From Planctomycetaceae bacterium (GTDB lineage Bacteria; Planctomycetota; Planctomycetia; Pirellulales; Thermoguttaceae): 5,231 nt of DNA. A program made the position numbers and the translations under genes. Shown one piece after another: positions 1 through 4,973 of this stretch (position 1 is its first letter; each line of letters opens with the position of its first letter). The stretch spans positions 1-5,231 of the forward strand of contig WRMR01000367.1 in assembly GCA_009776995.1 (NCBI GenBank). The letters are read 5' to 3'. Under the pieces are notes generated by a model, which worked only from the letters and a program-made list of their open reading frames with translations, ran no database searches and was not told the DNA's origin.

Positions 1-168
1 GAAGTCGGACACCGTGCCACGTCACTGGCCCTTTTGGGCGTGTTGTCGCTGAAACTCGGTCGCGTTATCGTTTGGGACGGCGAAAAACAGACGATCCCGA
101 ACGACCCGGAAGCGTGCAAATTGCTTTCGCGCGATTATCGCAGTCCGTGGCAATATCCGACGATTTGA
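1..168 (+). CDS. C-terminal end of a Gfo/Idh/MocA-family oxidoreductase (5' end outside window)
   Basis: Reading from base 1 in frame gives 55 codons and a TGA at 166-168. The peptide begins EVGHRATSLALLGVLSLKLG and ends with LLSRDYRSPWQYPTI. This matches, from memory, the end of Gfo/Idh/MocA-type NAD(P)-dependent oxidoreductases of planctomycetes and relatives: a His-Arg-Ala/Ser-Thr helix, a 'lGrv..WD.e.e.i.nd.eA..lLsR.YRspW' stretch, then a short tail. These enzymes usually oxidise or reduce sugars and sugar derivatives; the substrate cannot be told from this fragment. The Rossmann fold and catalytic residues lie upstream of the window. The next gene starts 186 bases later, probably from its own promoter, so they need not form an operon. 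The tail resemblance is good, but only about an eighth of a typical protein is visible. Confidence 0.72.
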   Translation, partial: EVGHRATSLALLGVLSLKLGRVIVWDGEKQTIPNDPEACKLLSRDYRSPWQYPTI

Positions 169-280
169 TTCGCATAAAATGATTGACAACGAATCGTGAC
201 GTTCAACGCTGTCGTTGGTTTCATAGCCCGCGTAGCTGAGAATGAAGTTGCCTGTCGGAGACATCATTGCATTTGCGGCA

Positions 281-309
281 CTGATATCCCCGGCAGAAAA
301 AGCTATACT
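281..309 (+). promoter_or_regulatory. Possible sigma-70-type promoter upstream of the exbD-like gene
   Basis: CTGATA at 281-286 (4 of 6 matches to TTGACA) is separated by 17 bases from TATACT at 304-309 (5 of 6 matches to TATAAT). Transcription would begin near 316 and leave about 39 bases before the ATG at 355. The rest of the 169-354 gap shows only a small stem-loop (204-208 with 213-217). A perfect TTGACA at 183-188 has no -10 box at the right distance. The spacing is ideal, but short boxes arise by chance, so this is tentative. Confidence 0.3.
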
Positions 310-354
310 GATTTTTTGCATCGTGAAGTATTGACTTCCCGCCACTCCGTTCCC

Positions 355-786
355 ATGCAAATCTTCAAACCAAGCCGGAAACCGAATGTGTCGTTCAACA
401 TGACGCCGATGATCGACGTTGTTTTCCTGTTGATCATTTTCTTTCTGGTTTCGAGCAGCCTCGTGCAACAGGAATCGCTCATCACGCTTGACCTGCCAAC
501 GGCGAAAACCTCGCGAATGCCCCAGGCGTCCGAATCCGGCACGCGAAAAATCACGATCAACATCACCGGCGAAGATCACCTTTTTCTCGGCTTGACGCCT
601 GTTGACCGCGATCAGCTCCGGCAATACCTGATTGCCGAACAATCCCGCAACGGCAAGCCGCTCGAAGTCCGTATCCGCACCGACCGCCGCGTACCCTACC
701 GTGCCATTGAGCCGATTCTGGTGATCTGCTCACAAACAGGCATCGACAACGTGTCGTTCCATACGTATCAGAGGTCAATCCCATGA
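355..786 (+). CDS. exbD: ExbD/TolR-family biopolymer transport protein
   Basis: A 143-residue protein, close to the 141 residues of E. coli ExbD. After a short basic cytoplasmic N-terminus comes NMTPMIDVVFLLIIFFLVSS (residues 15-34): the single membrane helix with the conserved Asp (D21) that carries protons in ExbD/TolR. The periplasmic part contains the family's beta-rich core and an 'RTDRRVPYRAIEPIL....GI.NVSF' end (about 108-134). Proteins of this family work with an ExbB/TolQ channel to couple proton flow to outer-membrane transport or envelope maintenance. The reading frame stays open up to a GTG at 196, but residues encoded there do not look like ExbD, so ATG 355 is preferred although no clear Shine-Dalgarno precedes it. 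No exbB/tolQ lies in the window. Its TGA overlaps the next start (ATGA, 783-786). Confidence 0.88.
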   Translation: MQIFKPSRKPNVSFNMTPMIDVVFLLIIFFLVSSSLVQQESLITLDLPTAKTSRMPQASESGTRKITINITGEDHLFLGLTPVDRDQLRQYLIAEQSRNGKPLEVRIRTDRRVPYRAIEPILVICSQTGIDNVSFHTYQRSIP

Positions 787-947
787 TGAAGTCGATTTTC
801 GATGAAAAATTTGACGAGGGTTTTGCCGCCGGAGAAGCCAAAATGCCGGCGAATTTTTTGAATCTACGTTTCAAACGTTTGCCCAAGACCTTGAGTAACC
901 GCCTTATGGCCTTCAATGATAAGGAGTTCGAAAAAGCCCTCCGGTAA
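783..947 (+). CDS. 54-residue protein resembling the C-terminal tail of Rpn-type (PD-(D/E)XK) nuclease/transposase proteins
   Basis: The ATG overlaps the stop of the exbD-like gene in an ATGA arrangement, and the frame closes at TAA 945-947. The 54 residues include FDEGFAAGEAKMPANFLNLR followed by F-K-R-L-P, then 'SNRLMAF...EFEKALR'. This resembles the charged 'EGEAKG' linker and the 'L..RF..LP..l..rL......ele..l' motif (DUF4351) at the end of Rpn-family recombination-promoting nucleases and PD-(D/E)XK transposases, as I remember them. The nuclease core is absent, and the sequence upstream is the exbD-like gene, not a broken nuclease. It is therefore either a stand-alone small protein made by translational coupling or a transposed fragment that happens to be open. 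Family resemblance is moderate; function is unknown. Confidence 0.5.
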   Translation: MMKSIFDEKFDEGFAAGEAKMPANFLNLRFKRLPKTLSNRLMAFNDKEFEKALR

Positions 948-1123
948 TGCAATCCATCAGAGTCGCGATTGCCAGCACCGATCCGCACGGGAAGGTTTCG
1001 CCGGGTACAACCGTTTCCGGTGCCGCCGCCTGGATCATGCCCGGCTTTTACTCCCCGAACGGAAACTGCCGCGCACAAATCACGTTTTCCGCCAAATCCG
1101 TTGCGGAAAAGTTATCTACTTGA
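947..1123 (+). CDS. Unrecognised 58-residue ORF, possibly coupled to the preceding ORF
   Basis: ATG 947 shares its A with the TAA of the preceding ORF (TAATG, 945-949), a common sign of translational coupling. The frame ends at TGA 1121-1123. The product starts MQSIRVAIASTDPHGKVSPG and continues with 'TTVSGAAAWIMPGFYSPNGNCRAQITFSAKSVAEKLST'. No membrane helix, signal peptide or known motif is evident, and I do not recognise a family. Longer frames overlap it on both strands, but they lack starts with ribosome sites and look like shadows. The TAATG junction and the hairpin 60 bases after the stop argue mildly for a real gene; the short length and absence of a family argue against. It could equally be a leftover of the same insertion that gave the preceding ORF. 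Confidence 0.33.
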   Translation: MQSIRVAIASTDPHGKVSPGTTVSGAAAWIMPGFYSPNGNCRAQITFSAKSVAEKLST

Positions 1124-1184
1124 CAATACGGCAGAAATTTTGTTATACCGCACAATGCCAGGAAAGTGCAGTTTTTAAAACAGC

Positions 1185-1211
1185 AACCCGGAGCGTAAGC
1201 GACGGGTTTTT
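1185..1211 (+). terminator. Terminator-like hairpin with GNRA-type loop and tandem G-A mismatch
   Basis: AACCCG (1185-1190) pairs with CGGGTT (1203-1208). Inside, GA faces GA (1191-1192 and 1201-1202), then GC pairs with GC around a GTAA loop (1195-1198). Five T residues (1207-1211) close it. The stem plus T-run fits an intrinsic terminator for the 355-1123 genes. The same core, CCGGAGCG-AAGCGACGG, is one I recall as a common intergenic motif in planctomycetes, so it may be a dispersed repeat doing duty as a terminator. Confidence 0.5.
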
Positions 1212-1396
1212 CGGTTGTGATACCGTTGAACAAGTCACTCACTTACGTTCCCGGACTGCTATCCTGCTTAAAATACCACATTATTCGCGTGGAAAAGTAT
1301 ATATCAGACACTACAGTCCGTGTCAATGTAGTTCTTCACGCAAAGAAAAAAAACGATGATTTGCATGAAAATTGGACTTTTGCAACGAAAAAAAAA
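1212..1396. other. Intergenic stretch with no supported gene
   Basis: No start with a plausible ribosome site leads to a recognisable protein on either strand here. TCACTTACGTTCCCGG at 1239-1254 is a diverged inverted copy of the core of the hairpin at 1187-1202 (13 of 16 bases complementary). A weak stem (1310-1315 with 1327-1332) and A-rich runs (1342-1353 and 1388-1396) precede the promoter below. Confidence 0.5.
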
Positions 1397-1405
1397 TGAT
1401 ATAAT
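1397..1405 (+). promoter_or_regulatory. Extended -10 promoter for the carboxynorspermidine synthase gene
   Basis: TGATATAAT at 1397-1405 is a perfect TATAAT preceded by the TGn of extended -10 promoters. No good -35 box sits at 16-18 bases: TTGGAC at 1372-1377 is 22 bases away and TTGCAA at 1380-1385 is 14 away. Extended -10 promoters can work without one. Transcription would start near 1411-1413 and give a leader of about 280 nt before the TTG at 1693. Confidence 0.55.
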
Positions 1406-1411
1406 GACCCA

Positions 1412-1692
1412 TGGAAAAATGATGACAGGTTGTTGATGGTTTGTTTTTTATCATGCCTGTTATCCTGTTTTGGTTTGTCTTTTCCTCTGCGTTTCAACTG
1501 ACTTTTTCAGTCACAGCAAATACGCGCAAACGATTGTCGATTTTGAAGTCAATTGCTTCGCCATCGACGCAAAAAATGCTTCTTTTTTCCGAATTCTCGA
1601 CTGTTCGAGGAAGGGGAATGTTGTTTTTTGACCCGGCACTTTCCGGGGTTGTTCGGTATCTGTCCTTTTTTCAGTGACTGAAGGAGAGAAAA
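1412..1692 (+). promoter_or_regulatory. Long structured 5' leader of the carboxynorspermidine synthase mRNA
   Basis: If the promoter at 1397-1405 is right, these bases form a leader with at least four stem-loops. Stem I: 1421-1429 with 1456-1464 (nine pairs, one G-U), with an inner stem 1434-1437/1450-1453. Stem II: 1536-1541 with 1563-1568, with an inner stem 1545-1548/1556-1559. Stem III: CCCGG 1632-1636 with CCGGG 1643-1647. Stem IV covers the ribosome site and is listed separately. I do not recognise a known riboswitch class. A leader this long before a biosynthetic gene suggests regulation of translation or elongation, but this is inference. Confidence 0.4.
1666..1686 (+). promoter_or_regulatory. 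Shine-Dalgarno-sequestering hairpin
   Basis: The ribosome site AAGGAG (1681-1686) lies six bases before the TTG at 1693 and fixes that start. It can pair entirely with the T-rich run before it: 1666-1674 with 1678-1686, nine continuous pairs of which three are G-U, closing on a three-base loop (1675-1677). The core TTCAGTGACTGAA is a near-palindrome. The stem is AU/GU-rich and therefore probably switchable rather than locked. Confidence 0.45.
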
Positions 1693-2883
1693 TTGAATCG
1701 TGTTCTTATTATCGGAGCCGGCGGTGTCGGCCGCGTTGTGGCTTTTAAAGCCGCTCAAAACCCCGAAGTCTTTGGGGAAATTACCTTTGCAAGCCGCACG
1801 AAATCGAAATGCGACGCCATCGCTCAAGAATTACCGCGACCGGTTCGCACCGAAGCGGTGGATGCGGACAAAGTCCCGGAACTTGTCGCTTTAATCAACG
1901 ACGTCAAGCCGCAACTCGTGATTCACGTTGCGCTTCCGTATCAGGATTTGACAATCATGGACGCCTGTCTTGCAACCGGTGTTCATTATCTCGATACGGC
2001 CAACTACGAACACCCGGACGAGGCGAAATTCTGTTACGGGCCGCAGTGGGAATATCATGACCGTTTTCAAAAAGCCGGGCTGATGGCTTTGCTCGGCAGC
2101 GGTTTCGATCCCGGCGTGACGAACGTGTATGTCGCGCGTGCGAAAAAACATCATTTCGATCGCATGGACACCGTTGACATTCTCGACTGTAACGGTGGCG
2201 ATCACGGCTACCCATTCGCGACGAATTTCAACCCGGAAATCAATATCCGCGAAGTGTCGGCCAAGGGGCGATACTACGAAAACGGCACTTGGCACGAAAC
2301 GGAGCCGCTTTCGGTCAAAAAAACGTTCGATTTCGCCGAAGTGGGGCCGAAAGACATGTACCTTTTGTACCACGAGGAGATGGAATCGCTGGTCAAACAT
2401 TTCCCGGAAGTGAGGCGAATGCGGTTCTGGATGACGTTTGGGCAATCGTACCTGACGCATCTTCGCGTACTGGAAAATGTCGGCATGACGCGCATCGACC
2501 CCGTGATGTTCGAAGGCCGTGAGATTATTCCGTTGCAATTTTTGAAGGCGTTGTTGCCCGATCCGGCTTCGCTTGGTCCGCGAACGGTCGGCAAGACGAA
2601 TATCGGCTGCTGGATTCGCGGCGTCAAAGACGACCAACCCCGCACGTATTACATTTACAACGTGTGCGATCATCAGGAGTGTTATGCGGAAACCGGTGCC
2701 CAGGCGGTGAGCTATACAACCGGCGTACCGGCGGCGGTTGGTGCGGCGATGATGCTTCAGGGCATCTGGCACGGCCACGGCGTATTCAACATGGAACAGT
2801 TCGACCCCGACCCGTTCCTCGACCTCGTTACGAAATGGGGGTTGCCGTGGGTTGAAACGTTCCCGGATGTGGATGAAATTTGA
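1693..2883 (+). CDS. Carboxynorspermidine/carboxyspermidine synthase (saccharopine dehydrogenase-like)
   Basis: A 396-residue protein, the usual length for this enzyme. The N-terminus has the Rossmann nucleotide loop GAGGVG (residues 8-13), and Arg35 in 'FASRTKSK' is suited to the NADP 2'-phosphate. 'GSGFDPGVTNVY' (135-146), 'HGYPFATNFNPE' (171-182) and the C-terminal 'CDHQE....GAQAVSYTTGVPAAVGA' (325-351) are hallmarks of the carboxynorspermidine dehydrogenase branch rather than lysine-pathway saccharopine dehydrogenase. It is expected to join aspartate semialdehyde with diaminopropane or putrescine in the cytoplasm using NADPH, giving the carboxylated triamine that NspC decarboxylates to norspermidine or spermidine. 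The TTG start is set by AAGGAG six bases upstream. No nspC lies beside it. The palindromic cluster begins 12 bases after its stop. Confidence 0.9.
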   Translation: MNRVLIIGAGGVGRVVAFKAAQNPEVFGEITFASRTKSKCDAIAQELPRPVRTEAVDADKVPELVALINDVKPQLVIHVALPYQDLTIMDACLATGVHYLDTANYEHPDEAKFCYGPQWEYHDRFQKAGLMALLGSGFDPGVTNVYVARAKKHHFDRMDTVDILDCNGGDHGYPFATNFNPEINIREVSAKGRYYENGTWHETEPLSVKKTFDFAEVGPKDMYLLYHEEMESLVKHFPEVRRMRFWMTFGQSYLTHLRVLENVGMTRIDPVMFEGREIIPLQFLKALLPDPASLGPRTVGKTNIGCWIRGVKDDQPRTYYIYNVCDHQECYAETGAQAVSYTTGVPAAVGAAMMLQGIWHGHGVFNMEQFDPDPFLDLVTKWGLPWVETFPDVDEI

Positions 2884-2894
2884 GTAGTGTGTTT

Positions 2895-2990
2895 ATCGCC
2901 CCAAGGGGACACAGTGTTGCCATCGCCCCACAGGGGCGGAATTCCACGATGCCCCACATGGGATTTTCGACCCTGTAAGGGTCGAAAAAA
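2895..2990. repeat. Cluster of four small palindromes (REP-like)
   Basis: Four hairpins follow one another. CGCCCC-AA-GGGGA lies at 2897-2909. CGCCCC-ACA-GGGGCG at 2924-2938 has a perfect six-pair stem. A decayed GCCCC-ACA-TGGGA lies at 2951-2963. TTTTCGACCCT-GTA-AGGGTCGAAAA at 2964-2988 has eleven pairs. The first two start with ATCGCCCC (at 2895 and 2922), as do related hairpins after the transposase (3484 and 3571 with one change). GGGGCGGAA at 2933-2941 recurs at 3495-3503. No T-run directly follows the last stem, so it is not a textbook terminator, although it may slow RNA polymerase after the polyamine gene. Confidence 0.75.
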
Positions 2991-3010
2991 TTTTGGATGA
3001 GGAAACAACG

Positions 3011-3466
3011 ATGCCGCAATCATTCGCACAGATTTATCTGCACATCGTGTTTTCGACCAAAACACGACAACGGTTTTTAATCGCGGATCAACTGCGCGAA
3101 CAACTCCACGCATACATTGTCGGCATTTGCAAAAATCAGGATTCGCCGACGATTATGGTTGGCGGTGCAGAAGACCATGTTCATTTGCTTTGTTGCCTTG
3201 ATCGGCAAAAGACCGTTGCCGACCTCGTTCGAGATGTCAAAAGCAGTTCGTCAAAATGGATCAAGCAACAAAACACCGATTTACGCGATTTTGAATGGCA
3301 GGCGGGCTATGGTGCTTTTTCGATCAGTCCGTCGCATAAGGAAATATTAAAACGATATATTGCAAACCAAATGGAACATCATCGCAAGGAATCGTTTCAG
3401 GACGAATTGCGGCGGTTGTTTCAAAAATATAATGTCACTTACGATGAACGGTATGTGTGGGATTGA
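3011..3466 (+). CDS. HUH/Y1 transposase, IS200-like or REP-associated (RAYT) type
   Basis: A 151-residue single-domain protein, typical of Y1 transposases. The start 'MPQSFAQIYLHIVFSTKTRQ' is the usual N-terminal strand of the family. 'GGAEDHVHLL' carries the metal-binding His-x-His (H56, H58). 'WQAGYGAFSIS' (96-106) follows, then 'KRYIANQMEHH', where Tyr116 and Gln120 fit the nucleophile and helper Gln of IS608 TnpA (Y127/Q131). All catalytic residues are present, so it may be active. ATG 3011 is chosen because GAGG (2999-3002) lies eight bases upstream; the frame also runs back to a TTG at 2993 with no ribosome site. No tnpB or other accessory gene accompanies it. Such enzymes cut and join single-stranded DNA at hairpins; the flanking palindromes are likely substrates. 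Choice between IS200-like and RAYT rests on those repeats. Confidence 0.9.
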   Translation: MPQSFAQIYLHIVFSTKTRQRFLIADQLREQLHAYIVGICKNQDSPTIMVGGAEDHVHLLCCLDRQKTVADLVRDVKSSSSKWIKQQNTDLRDFEWQAGYGAFSISPSHKEILKRYIANQMEHHRKESFQDELRRLFQKYNVTYDERYVWD

Positions 3467-3484
3467 ACAGAACGCCGGTTTTAA

Positions 3485-3591
3485 TCGCCCCAAAGGGGCG
3501 GAACATAATAGCCCAGGGTAAGGCGTACTCGCCGCAGCCCTGGGTTAGCGTTCCCCCCCCAAAAAAAATTATCGCCCTGTAAGGGCGGGAC
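3485..3591 (+). repeat. Composite palindromic repeat, left copy
   Basis: Three parts in order. A short hairpin CGCCCC-AAA-GGGGCG lies at 3486-3500. A long hairpin pairs 3509-3518 with 3538-3547 and holds an inner stem GGCG (3522-3525) / CGCC (3530-3533) around a TACT loop. A short hairpin CGCCCT-GTA-AGGGCG lies at 3573-3587. Between the last two is a run of eight C then eight A (3553-3568). The same composite returns in inverted orientation after the SUKH gene. The architecture recalls BIME units built from REP pairs. Confidence 0.8.
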
Positions 3592-3628
3592 AAAAACAGT
3601 CCATGACTGAAACAGAAGTTATGTGATC

Positions 3629-4945
3629 ATGTCAACTTTTGAAAATGCCAACAAGATGCTCCAGCGGCTCGTCGAAGCAGGATTATTGCATCCGAAGCCG
3701 GGGTTATCTCTTGAACAGATAAAAGAAGCTGAAAAGAAATTTGATCTGACGCTTCCGCCATCGGTTGTCGAGTGGTTGACGTACTGCAACGGCCAAAGGA
3801 AATTTATGGCTTGGGGAAACATGCATGAATTGGACGATATAACATGTCATGCCGTACATACACCACACTGGAAGAATCGGGGATGGACACCGGTTGGCAC
3901 AGACGGTTGCGGCAGTTATTATCTTGTGATCAAACACGAAACTTCGGAAGGAACACTCTATCCAGTCATTTTTGCCGACAAAGAACACACCTTCATTTAT
4001 GAAGGTGAAGTAAGCGTTTTTGAAGAACAAGGACTGTTTTGCGACCACATCAGTTACGTGGTTGCATCGGATTTGCCTCATTTTTTGGAGGGGGTTTTTC
4101 TGTATGAGGAACACCGCAAAAAGTATTGGGATGGAGATGAATACGAGTATTTGAATTTCTGGTGGCCGTTCGATAAAAAACGTGTTCGAGAATTTGACCC
4201 TGACATAGAAAAAATCGGAATCATCACGCCATGGGATGCAAGAATACAATCAATTCGTCTCAGTGTTTTCTTATGGTCGCTGTATGAGAAGGATCGCGAA
4301 AAGGCACGAAAAAGACTTCTCGAAGCCGTCGAATTGGCAAAGGAAGACAATTACGTTTCCAATGAAATGGTGTATAACATTGATGCCCTTGCCGAAAACG
4401 GTTTCATTCGGGATACGTTAAACGTAATACGGAGTTTACCGCCGTCTTATGAGCGTGCCCATTCGTTTTGTTACATTACATTCTGTAAATCAGAACATTT
4501 CGACTGCACACCGGAGGAAGTCGTTGAAACCGCCCTCGACATTGCCGAAGAAGGATTCAACATGCTCGGTAGCGCATTGCCACCAGACAAGTGCGACAGG
4601 TATTTTGCTCATTACGTCGATAATATTTACGTTTTGATCAATGCGTTTGCCGACGAGCGAAACCTACAAAACGCGGAAACATACCTGAGCCGTCTCTGGC
4701 AGCTTGTCCGGCAGTTGACCGACCCGATGGACCGTATTCTTTCATTCATCGGCATTTCTCATGGATTCTGCCGCAACGGGAATGATAGTATCGCCAAGAC
4801 AATGATCGATGAGATAATGCAAATGGTCAGCCAAGCCGATACCAGTTTGTGGGATAAATACGAATTTTACGATGATAACCCATTGACCTACGAAAATGTC
4901 ATTTCCTGGGTCGAGAGGGTAAAAAAAGAGCTTGTGAAGAGTTGA
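3629..4945 (+). CDS. SUKH (SMI1/KNR4) domain protein with long alpha-helical C-terminal region
   Basis: A 438-residue protein. The N-terminal part (about 1-160) looks like a SUKH-1 domain: 'LSLEQIKEAEKKFDLTLPPS' (27-46), 'VVEWLTYCNG' (46-55), then 'GWTPVGTDGCGSYYLV' (85-100) and 'YPVIFADKEHTF' (111-122), which match the fold's characteristic helix, W.pvg.dg.G and strand pattern. Bacterial SUKH proteins are best known as immunity proteins for contact-dependent or polymorphic toxins. Residues about 200-438 are rich in helices with TPR-like spacing ('REKARKRLLEAVELAKEDN', 'ALAENGFIRDTLNVIRSL', 'ERNLQNAETYLSRLW'), much longer than a plain immunity protein. No toxin or secretion gene is near. ATG 3629 is preferred; GTG 3623 is in frame, and neither has a strong ribosome site. 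The coding DNA looks A/T-richer than the polyamine gene, which suggests transfer. It is enclosed by inverted composite repeats. Confidence 0.78.
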   Translation: MSTFENANKMLQRLVEAGLLHPKPGLSLEQIKEAEKKFDLTLPPSVVEWLTYCNGQRKFMAWGNMHELDDITCHAVHTPHWKNRGWTPVGTDGCGSYYLVIKHETSEGTLYPVIFADKEHTFIYEGEVSVFEEQGLFCDHISYVVASDLPHFLEGVFLYEEHRKKYWDGDEYEYLNFWWPFDKKRVREFDPDIEKIGIITPWDARIQSIRLSVFLWSLYEKDREKARKRLLEAVELAKEDNYVSNEMVYNIDALAENGFIRDTLNVIRSLPPSYERAHSFCYITFCKSEHFDCTPEEVVETALDIAEEGFNMLGSALPPDKCDRYFAHYVDNIYVLINAFADERNLQNAETYLSRLWQLVRQLTDPMDRILSFIGISHGFCRNGNDSIAKTMIDEIMQMVSQADTSLWDKYEFYDDNPLTYENVISWVERVKKELVKS

Positions 4946-4973
4946 TTTGAAGACAAAACCCCACAATGATTGT

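Larger units (their letters stand above)
2895..3591 (+). mobile_element. Putative REPtron-like unit: HUH transposase with flanking palindromic repeats
   Basis: The transposase at 3011-3466 sits between the palindrome cluster at 2895-2990 and the composite repeat at 3485-3591. Hairpins on both sides share ATCGCCC beginnings. This is the layout of RAYT genes and their REP repeats, where the enzyme recognises the hairpins as single strands. The outer ends of the unit are not defined by target duplications, as is usual for HUH elements, so the boundaries given are only the outermost related repeats next to the gene. Confidence 0.45.

Noticed and set aside
183..211. Promoter based on the perfect TTGACA at 183-188
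   Set aside because: No acceptable -10 box lies 16-18 bases downstream.
196..354. N-terminal extension of the exbD-like protein from GTG 196
   Set aside because: The frame is open, but the 53 extra residues are Cys/His/Arg-rich and unlike any ExbD N-terminus. ATG 355 gives the normal family length and an N-terminus that runs straight into the membrane helix.
22..642. Long minus-strand frame across the oxidoreductase tail and exbD-like gene
   Set aside because: It is antisense to two recognisable coding sequences and its translation resembles no family; it is a codon-bias shadow.
1436..1501. Possible 21-residue leader peptide (MVCFLSCLLSCFGLSFPLRFN) in the leader, with ACAGG six bases upstream
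   Set aside because: The ribosome site is weak, and the codons show no run of one amino acid that would suggest classic attenuation. Kept only as a note for the leader.
1453..1677. Leader ORF starting MPVILFWFVFSSAF and ending inside the ribosome-site hairpin
   Set aside because: Its hydrophobic start looks like a signal peptide, and its stop position could couple translation, but there is no ribosome site before ATG 1453 and the rest of the translation looks random.
1891..2778. 295-codon minus-strand frame within the carboxynorspermidine synthase gene
   Set aside because: It lies wholly antisense to a clearly identified enzyme, and its Arg/His-rich translation is typical of a shadow frame.
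2964..2994. Intrinsic terminator after the polyamine gene
   Set aside because: The eleven-pair stem is strong, but A residues rather than T follow it directly on the + strand and no T-run follows on the minus strand either. It fits the repeat cluster better.
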